From assembly GCA_014529385.2 (NCBI GenBank), contig CM043959.1:2224358-2288357 (forward strand): a stretch of DNA of 64,000 nt, in the 5' to 3' direction. The first letter of the stretch is position 1; every line of letters begins with the position of its first letter. A model generated the notes under the pieces. That model was not told the origin of the DNA, ran no database searches, and saw only the letters and a program-made list of their open reading frames with translations. Source of the DNA: Adiantum capillus-veneris. Taxonomy: Eukaryota > Streptophyta > Polypodiopsida > Polypodiales > Pteridaceae. A program made the position numbers and the translations under genes. Below are positions 34,736 through 42,912 of this stretch, in pieces.

Positions 34736-36290
34736 TGATGGGGGATTTTCACAAGCCAAGCTCCCATACCCCTCTTCTCTTGTCCCCACCCCATGAAAAC
34801 CCCCTCTTAGGGAGGGAATGATAAAAGACATTGGAAAAAGTAAGAAAAAAATAAAGTATGATTATATAAATATATGAGACAGGTAAAATAGGCCACCTCA
34901 TGCCTGCGGGGCAGCCCATCCCCACCTTGCCTCCTTTTTCTTCACTGTTGCCCCGCCGTGTGTCCCTTTTCCTCTCCTCCACTCAAAAGGTCAACCCCCT
35001 CTCTCTTCCCCTTGTCCTTTCTCCTTTATCTCTCCCCTCAAGCTACCCCACCTCTCACCAATAATGCATTCTAACTCACCAATAATGCACCCTAACTCAC
35101 ATGCAACTTACCCTATCTTCTAAAATAGTATACCCCACCCCCCTTTCTCTCTCCTATCATATCCCATGACCCAAATACCCCCCCCCTCTCTCTAAAGGGC
35201 GCCATGTCTCTTGTCTTGTAGCTAAATAACCTCCCCCACACTCACACACACTCAGTTTCACTAAAAAAGGTGCCCACAGACCCATCCCCACCCGGGGTTA
35301 CCTGATTTTTCTTGTGTTCACACACATCTGCACACAGATTCACCTCTGGACACACTCCTCTCTCTCCCCTCTTGTAATTACTTTATTCTCCATGTCACCT
35401 CTCACTTTTTTTCATCAACCCATCTCTCTCTCTTAGTCTCTCTCTCATGAGACTGCTGTTCTGGCACATATACACACAGCCAGACAAGTGGAGCCCACAG
35501 TCACATGGCCTATGTAGATAATGATTTCTTCATTTCTAAATTCTAGAATTTCTCCCCCCCCTCCTCTCCTATATAAAGAGGGGTCACTATCACACAAAAA
35601 CACACAACATCACCAAAGAACACACTATGCACTGTGTGTGCCTAGTGCATACACACACACCCACACCATCACCATCACCGCAATCATCATGCTTGTCTTG
35701 AGCATGACCTCTACACCCTTGTCTATGGAAGATGAAGGGCAACTAAATGAAGGATGATGGCCATAATCCTCGTGCGAGTCTTCGCCATCAACTCCCACCT
35801 ATCCGCCATGTGCTCTACCACTCTCTCCCTTCTCATTCCCCTACCCTATGCTCCCCGTTTCATCGCCTAATTCTCTAAATAAAGCTTGAGGTTTTGTGAG
35901 TATGTTTTCTTGCAATGTTCTGCCCATGTGAGGTGTGCGGAATCGCCACCTAGTCTTGTGTTTTGGAGTGAGCTTGTGTATGTGTGAAGGGTGTGCGGAT
36001 TCGTCATCCTTTTGTGATGCCTAAGTACTAAGCCGCTATACCCCCTCCCTCACTCTCTCTCTCTCTCTCTCTCTCCCACTTGATCTCATTCCCTTTCCTT
36101 TTCATCATTACTCCCAAGCATCCATCTCTCTTGGGTGAAAACTTTGTTATGATGGTGTGTTGTTTGCGTCCTAGCCGCTGAAGCTAGGTGGTGCCTCCTG
36201 TTTGCTTTACCATGACAGGATCGAGGCGCGCCATTCGGTCCCCGGTGATTTAGAGGCCGTCGGGGTTCGGGGTTCGCTTTGCTCCCGTCA
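34736..36290 (+). repeat. 3' LTR of copy C
   Basis: Starts TGATGGGGGA and ends CCCGTCA. Its CT run near 36055 is longer than in the 5' LTR. It carries the TATA box at 35570 and AATAAA at 35878. ATGCGTATCG of the host RT follows directly. Confidence 0.93.
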
Positions 36291-37320
36291 ATGCGTATCG
36301 AGTTATGCCGTTTGGCTTAACTAATGCCCCAGCTACCTTCCAAAGGTTAATGGCGCACACGTTCAAAGAATACCTGAGAATATTCTTAGAAACATACATG
36401 GATGATCTTTGTGTACACTCTCTACTACGAGAGGAACATATTGACCATTTGCAAAAGGTATTTGAAAAATGCAAAACATATCGAATCTGTTTTAACCGGG
36501 AAAAGTGTATCTTTATGGTTAAGCAAGGCCGTATCTTAGGACACATTGTCTCAAGAAATGGCATAACCACTGACCTAGACAAAGTCAAAGTCATAGTAGA
36601 CCTACCCAAGCCTACTAATGCTAAACAAGTGCAATCCTTCATGGGACACTGCGGATATTATCGAAGGTTCATATACATGTATGCAGTCATCGCACAACCT
36701 CTGTATCGTTTGCTAGTCAATTTTGATTGGACCGAGGAGTGTGAAACTTCATTCCAAAAGCTGAAGGAAAACCTTATATCAGCACTTGTACTTAAAGCAC
36801 TAGATTGGGAAAATATATTCCATGCTCACATTGATGCTTCTGCATATGCAATCGGGAGTATTCTGGCTCAACCTGGAGACGAAACAATGGATTTTCCAGT
36901 CTTTTATGCAAGCCGATAGTTAAACAGTGTGAAAAAGAACTACACAACCATCGAACAAGAAGGATTAGGAATGATTTATGCTGTGAAGAAATTTTGCCAT
37001 TATTTGCTCGCAAACAAATTTGTGTTCTTTACAGATTATCAAGCTCTTTTGTATCTGGTAAATAAACAATGCAATACAGGGAGAATTGTACGCTGGTTTA
37101 TTATATTTCTAGAATTTGATTTTACAATGGTGATCAAAAAGGGTAAAACCCATCTACGAGCGGATCATCTTTCAAGGATACACAACGGGGAAGCTCCTGA
37201 AGGAGTAGATGATGACATACCATATGCTTATCTTTTCAATATTGAAATGATACCCAAATGGTCACAGGAAATTGTTAGCATTATTTCCTTTGAAAGTAGG
37301 TTTCATAATAAAAAAATATA
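36291..37320 (+). pseudogene. Reverse transcriptase 3' half and RNase H, copy B
   Basis: Resumes the RT of copy B with YRVMPFGLTNAPATFQR, then TYMDDLCVHS with an intact YMDD box, and HIVSRNGITTD. RNase H has HAHIDASAYAIGSILAQ, then a stop where copy A reads Lys-Gln (36917-36919), then KNYTTIEQEGLGMIYAVKKF and FFTDYQALL. The end, KKGKTHLRADHLSR, is the site where copy A has its long GT run. Only one stop interrupts about 340 residues. Confidence 0.88.
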
Positions 37321-37980
37321 GATCCAAACAGCAATTAATTCGACAAACAAAAAACTTCCAATTGATACCAGGACGGTTGTATCATCTAGGATCGGACCAA
37401 ATCCTACGATTATGTATAAATCCGAAAGAATTCGAGTGCTACCTTGAAGAAGCACATGTCCAGGATTGTGCATTTCATTGTTCAACAGTAAAAACACACC
37501 AGAGACTAAAATAGTTCGGGGTTTATTGGCCAACTATGTATGCGGACACACATTCTTATGTTACCAATTGTACTATATGTAGTGCCAAACGACCAGTGAA
37601 TCACGCGACATTGTTTCAGGTAAACATTGCACCTGCATGGAGTCAATATATCATTGATTTCTTAACCACGAGAATGTTTCCTGAGAACATCACAAGAGCA
37701 CGGAAAAGCGTTATAGAGCTGGAAGCTCGCGACTTTCAGTTAATTGGGAACCAACTCTATAAGCGAGGAAAGGACAATCAACTTAGAATCTGTGCAAGTG
37801 AAAGAAAATACCTGTTGATTCTAAAACATGCACATAGCGAAATAAGTAAAGGCCATTTTTCGGGCGATAAGACGGCAAAAATTATCTTAACCGCAGCAAT
37901 ATGGTGGCCTACATTGCATATGGATGCTGAAGAGTTTGTAAAGCGTTGTGACGCATGTCAGCGCACCAAGGTGCCGATAA
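37321..37980 (+). pseudogene. Two tandem H2C2 zinc-binding modules, copy B
   Basis: The first module has NFQLIPGRLYHLGSDQILRL, then EEAHVQDCAFHCS, FGVYWPTMYADTHSYV and CTIC. The second has DFQLIGNQLYKRGKDNQLRI, then KHAHSEISKGHFS, IWWPTLHMDAEEFV and CDAC. The parallel order of the same motifs shows a duplication of the whole N-terminal integrase unit. A stop near 37512 and a frame change near 37320 break the first. Both H-H-C-C sets are complete. It leads directly into the integrase core. Confidence 0.78.
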
Positions 37981-39032
37981 AGAGAGATGAGATGCCACTA
38001 CGGCCAATGATGGGAGCAAGAGAATTTGCAAAATGGGGCATTGATTTTGTGGGACCTATCTCACCCCCTGCATATCGCACCCATACCCAATATATCATTG
38101 TGGCTATGAACTATCTCACAAAATGGGTGGAAACCAAGGCAACGCAAAAAGCAGATGCACAGACCACTGCACAATTTTTGTATGAGAATGTTTTTGTATG
38201 ATACAGTTTACCAATAGAAATAGTCAGTGATCGTGGGACACATTTTCTTAATGAAGTCATTGAATATCTGCTAGAGGAATTCATGGTCATACATAGGAAA
38301 TCGGCTCCATACCATCCACAGGCCAATGGACAAGTTGAGGCCACAAATAAAACACTATGCACAGTTGTCACTAAAATAGTGTCAGAGTCAAGAACATATT
38401 GGGATCAGTAGCTACACTCAACACTATGTGCATACAGAGTAGCTTACAAAATATCGATAGGAACAACATCCTACAACATAGTGTTTGGCCTAAATGCTAT
38501 ACTACCCATAGAGTTTTTAATTCCAACTCTACGAGTAGTGAAACGCTTAGAATGGACAGGGCATGAGCTCTCTTCAAGAATAGATGATCTTGAAAAACTA
38601 GATGAACTCCGCTTGAGAGCTGTAGCTTCAATCTATGCTAAAAAGAGAAGACAAAAAGAGTTTTTTGACAAGCATGGGCGCACTAAAGAGTTCAAAACAG
38701 GTGATTACGTACTTATTTATACTTTGAAGCAACATGCCAAGAAACTTAAAAAGCGACGGATGGGACCCTTTGTGATTAGTGATCTATCACAAAGTGGAGC
38801 TGTCAAGCTTGCTATATTAGTAGGTGAAGAAATACCGAACTGGATTAGTGGATGTCGAGTGAAGAAATATCATTTACCACTCACACAGGATATGATTCAA
38901 CAAATTCATCAAGGAAAACAACGAATGAATGAAAAACAGAGAGTACGAGAAGAATCTCAAGCAGAAGCAAAAGAACGCATAGCAAAACAAATACTTCTAC
39001 GACAACAACAACTAGGTGGAGCACCATTGTGA
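37981..39032 (+). pseudogene. Integrase core and C-terminal part, copy B
   Basis: GIDFVGPIS carries the first Asp (near 38043), IVSDRGTHFLNE the second, and GQVEATNKT the Glu, so the D-D-E triad is complete. In-frame stops occur at 38199 (Arg in copy A) and near 38409. After the core come ILPIEFLIPTLRV, DELRLRAVASIYAKKRRQ, then GDYVLIYTLKQHAKKLKKRR and GPFVISDLSQSG, an SH3-like C-terminal domain. The last 60 residues are Gln-, Arg- and Lys-rich. A stop at 39030 separates it from the second protease. Confidence 0.85.
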
Positions 39033-39056
39033 ATCAATGCCATTCGACTAACGAAG

Positions 39057-40091
39057 TTGGATGAAGACACAGTGGAGCCAATAATTGCAGTCAAACTGGG
39101 TAGCAATCAAGTTGAATCAACGGCATTGCTTGATTCAGGAGCTCAAGCAAATTTGATCTCTTACGGATTATACCAACAGCTCAAATCCACAGGTCAACTT
39201 CATCCTACTCCTCAAGTGCTGGAAAGTAGTACATCACACTCGTTGAAAACATTGGGTTGGAATATATTGCATGTACAAGTACATCAATATATTTACCCAC
39301 ACAAATTTTATGTAGTCGAGGATGAAAGCCCACAACACCCAATGTTGTTGGGACAACCTTGGAAAAAAGAGTACAATGTGCAGATAGATTGGAATGCGAA
39401 TGCAATCAAAATTCAGCATGCACAAGAACAACAGGTAATAGCCTTTGCTCAGCAATACCTGAATAATCAGTCACAAGCACTGCAATCACTGGAAAAAGAG
39501 CCAAAAGCAAGAATTCCACCAAAGAACAACATGATACCCAAGGTCAACAGACAAGTAAAATCCAACCATGCTAACTACATACATACAAAGTCACCGACCG
39601 CAGTGCAAAGATCTAGGTTACCAAAAGAAGGGAAACAAGTATGGATGCGGAAGGATAGAAATGACATGGTAGACAAACAACAATGCAACAAAAGAATTCA
39701 ACCGAAGCAGATAGTTCAACTGAAAACCAAGGGCATAAAACAGATATGGATCCCAAAGAAAATGCTCAGCAATAACCCAAATGTTACTCGCATTTGGATA
39801 CCGAAACAGAAGCAAAAGAAACTCCCTTCAGTACAAGCAACAACGGAAGGCAGACAGCTACATTTGAAAAAGGAAAACCGCCTTATGTGGATGCCAATTT
39901 GCAACAACACAGTGGCAAAAAAGGAAGTAGCAAAACACCTACACCAACCGGTAAAAACAAGCTACCAATGGAAAGTAAAGGAAATACGGTCTACGGCCAT
40001 TCCGGCCAAGCCAATCCTCTCCATAGAAACAACTACGGCTATATCAACAGTAGCGGCAAAGAAATTGCCTTGTGAAAAAAAAGACAATTAA
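39057..40091 (+). CDS. Second retropepsin-like domain with W-x-P-K repeats, copy B
   Basis: A 344-residue frame in the same frame as the integrase. Residues 1-125 read as a retropepsin: IIAVKLGSNQ, TALLDSGAQANLIS with D-S-G-A, then HKFYVVEDE and HPMLLGQPWKKEYNVQIDW. The remaining 200 residues are Lys- and Gln-rich and carry VWMRKD, QIWIPKK, RIWIPKQ and LMWMPI, spaced 15-60 residues. The usual protease is upstream of RT, so this element has two such domains. All three family copies have it. Function is unknown; the basic tail could bind nucleic acid. Confidence 0.72.
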   Translation: MDEDTVEPIIAVKLGSNQVESTALLDSGAQANLISYGLYQQLKSTGQLHPTPQVLESSTSHSLKTLGWNILHVQVHQYIYPHKFYVVEDESPQHPMLLGQPWKKEYNVQIDWNANAIKIQHAQEQQVIAFAQQYLNNQSQALQSLEKEPKARIPPKNNMIPKVNRQVKSNHANYIHTKSPTAVQRSRLPKEGKQVWMRKDRNDMVDKQQCNKRIQPKQIVQLKTKGIKQIWIPKKMLSNNPNVTRIWIPKQKQKKLPSVQATTEGRQLHLKKENRLMWMPICNNTVAKKEVAKHLHQPVKTSYQWKVKEIRSTAIPAKPILSIETTTAISTVAAKKLPCEKKDN

Positions 40092-40328
40092 ACAGAGAGC
40101 AATAGAGTTACAGTTGTTACTTGCAAAGAAAACAAGAAACCTTGACAGCAAATGCCAATAAGCATCTTGCTTATTCCCTTCTCTTGCACAGCATTAATTT
40201 TTCCATGCATTGACTGAGCATGCATAAATTAGGGCCACATTAATCGGCCAAGCATTAGCACAAATTTTTCAACCTATGCACGGTACATACTCTGAGGCGA
40301 TACCTTGTCGTCCGGGAGGACTCCGGCT

Positions 40329-40342
40329 AGGAGGGGGGGAGG
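40329..40342 (+). other. Internal purine tract, copy B
   Basis: AGGAGGGGGGGAGG, at the same relative place as in copies A and D. It strongly resembles the real polypurine tract at 46440-46453, but no LTR starts here: the following 1.5 kb is not found near the 5' end of the element. Confidence 0.5.
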
Positions 40343-41914
40343 CATTCTCAAATGCGGAACCAATAGCAAAAAGAGCAAAGAAGGGCATGATTTTCGACTA
40401 TTTCAAGGATTGTTGTTTGATTGAGAATTTTTCTGGACTAACCCAAGTACATATGCCCTTATACAGCATGTATCTATGGGTATATGGGGCCAAACGCGTG
40501 TATATAAGTAGAAATAGCCAATTTTCGGGCAAAATATTGGTAAAACAGAGGAATCCGGCCATAACAATTGCATGTGAGTGTATATACTGTTTGGTGGTGA
40601 TGTTTGTGATTTATTATGATTTTTGCGGATTTTCTGGGTTTGATTTGCTATTTTCCTTTTAATTTTGCTAATTTTCGGCAGAAAAAGTTCAAAAATACAA
40701 AAAGCAGGTGAAAAATGGTCGTACTGAAAAACAAAAAATATGGGGATGATCAGTGACTATAGGACGACCTATGGTACACTGGGGGTGCAATTATGAGACT
40801 AGAGCGGAAAGCGTGTTTTGGCCAGATTTTGACCGAAATGCCAAATTTCTGGTAAACAGAGCAAATGGAGTCCAAATCAAGAAAGTTTTGAGCCTAGACC
40901 ACATCTCGCAAGAAGATGGGAGCACATGTTAAATTTCATGAAAAGTGGTTCGGGGACCCCCATTATAAGAATTTTTTAGCTCATTTTCACTATTGACCTT
41001 TTGCAGGAGAGAGCTTCTGCCACCTAGAGCGAGCGGAACTTCCAGCAACTTCTACAACGCGCACGACTACCCGACGGGCTTCAGACATGAGAGGTAGGCT
41101 CACCACCTTGATCTTTTCGCGCATGTTTGTCGTTTTGTCGCGAAAACTAGCGTAGGGTTCACACACAAAGCGGGCGGTAGAGACCTACAGGTAGAGGCGG
41201 CCACCTAATGGCTAACCCAAAAGCAACAATACATCATTGGAAGCTTACCCTAGCATAGGAGACCAGCCTTGGATGTCCAAAGGCAGTAGAAAACCATCGG
41301 AAAAAACCCTTATTCTTAGAATCCCGCAAGAGGCCACCAAATGGGATATCGGCGAAAAGGCACCCAAATGCTACCAAAATTCATGTGTAGGAGCATCTCG
41401 ACATTCTCGACAAGTCTATGTGGCCCACATGACCAAAAAGTGACCCGAAGCGGCACTAAACTTCAGAAACGACATCATACACACAAAGAGTCAAAAAGCT
41501 CTCGCAGCCAAACCGCATGCCCGTTTTTCACCAAACTTCACGAGCGGCTTTCCTAGACCATCAACAACCAATTCCTATGGTGGTAGACCACCACAAATCA
41601 TCTAAGATATATAAATGGAACCACGGGTGCTTCTAGAGTGACAAATTGCCAAATGAAGCTCCAGTGAAGCCAAAGTCGACAAAAACCATACGGCAAGAAT
41701 CCCCAAGGGATCAGGAAGCTATGGACACTAACTTCAAGAAATTTCATCGCCAAAAAGCACTCCAAAAGTCAGAAAACGGCTCGGAGTCTCTGAAGTCCAC
41801 ACAGGGAGTTACTTTCTATCCATTTGACTTTTTTGTTGAAATTAGGCTTAAAAGGGACTCAGAGGGACTAAGGGCAGGCACTAGTGGTACATTCCATTAA
41901 AAAAAATCATCAGG
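40343..41914 (+). other. Spacer between second protease and palindrome array, copy B
   Basis: About 1.57 kb with no convincing gene, aligning in patches with 14232-15799 of copy D. TATATAAG occurs at 40501-40508. Small open frames such as 41646-41900 have no recognisable motif. Confidence 0.55.
40961..41098 (+). promoter_or_regulatory. TATA-like block with splice-donor-like end, copy B
   Basis: TTATAAG at 40963-40969, then TCATTTTCACTATT, AGAGAGCTTCTGCCACCTAGAG, and GACATGAGAG followed by GTAGGC at 41094. The same order and spacing occur in copy D at 14853-14998. It could start an RNA for ORF X with a 5' intron. No transcript evidence is available. Confidence 0.3.
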
Positions 41915-42792
41915 AGACATCCTACGTGTAGGATGTCTCAAGGGAATTTATGGACACAGATCCCAACATTTTTCATCACACACATTTTCTGAATGACCTT
42001 TACATGCTAGCCACCAAGTTTCATCACATTTGGACCAAAATTGACCTCATATGCATGAAAAACGCAAAGTTAGGGCATAGAGGCAATAATGGGCCATAGA
42101 CCTACCAAATCTTGTCCAAATCACATGAAACTTGCACAACACATTCACAAGCACATAACCAACCAATCTGTGTGGTCACAAGCAAAATTTGGTGAAGTAA
42201 ACATCCTACGCGTAGGATGTATATTTGACATTTTTGACCTACAGAGGATGTTTGTCCATTCCAGATCCAATCACCTCATTTTCAAGAGCTCATATACCAA
42301 TTTTGTAGCCATTCTAATCATTTTTGACCCCCAACACCTTCAAGATACACTTTTTTGAGCCCAAAAACACTACACAGGCTCTTACAAGCATCACTTCTTG
42401 TCCAAATCCGAATCCAAGCACATAGCCATGTTCCATAGGCCAAGGACTACCCACAAAATAAATCCCATGCCATTTAGATGAAATAGACATCCTACACGTA
42501 GGATGTCTCCAACATAATTTAGACCTTCTGTGCAAAGAGTGACATCATGGAAGCCAATACCATGGTGCAATGAGCCCATATATCAATTTTCAACCCATTT
42601 GGACATCACTTGCTATTTGTTATGATCTTTCTATCCAATTTGTGAACAAAGCTTGAACCAGCCCAAAAAATCCACTTTTTGATGCCCAAATCCATATCCA
42701 AGCACATAGCTATGTTCCATAGGCCAAGGACTACCAGCATGTCAAGTATCACCCAATTTTGATGGAAAAGACATCCTACGCGTAGGATGTCT
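41915..42792. repeat. Palindrome array, CCTA version, before ORF X
   Basis: Copies at 41915-41938, 42199-42222, 42485-42508 and 42769-42792. Steps are 284, 286 and 284 bp. The last is perfect, with core ACAT-CCTA-CGCG-TAGG-ATGT; 41915 has CGTG and 42485 has CACG at the centre, and 42199 has altered outer bases. The spacers are largely diverged; the last two share CAAGCACATAG and GTTCCATAGGCCAAGG segments. The last copy ends 120 bp before the ORF X start. Confidence 0.94.
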
Positions 42793-42912
42793 AGAGGGAA
42801 AATTTTGGCCAGAATTGCATTGTGAGCACATGCACAATTTCACAAGTTCCTTTTAAGCTTTATTTCAATTTTCAATTCATTTGGATAGATAAAAATTAGT
42901 TTCTTTGCTAAT

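Larger units (their letters stand above)
27057..36290 (+). mobile_element. Tat-like Ty3/gypsy element with two RNase H domains, copy C
   Basis: A 9.2-kb element with LTRs of 1550 and 1555 bp that differ at roughly 25-30 sites by eye (about 2%), so it is young. Host sequence ATGC is duplicated on both sides (27053-27056 and 36291-36294; possibly ATGCG with the last base altered on the left). It interrupts the RT of copy B between two codons' worth of sequence. The internal region has gag, protease, RT, a degenerate RNase H, a second RNase H, integrase and a C-terminal domain. This order is known for the Tat lineage. Confidence 0.92.

Noticed and set aside
40343-41914. 3' LTR of a separate gypsy element directly after the purine tract
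   Set aside because: No copy of this sequence lies upstream of gag at 19423-21270, copy D has the same arrangement followed by palindromes and ORF X, and the true LTR pair with matching target duplications is at 18540 and 46454.
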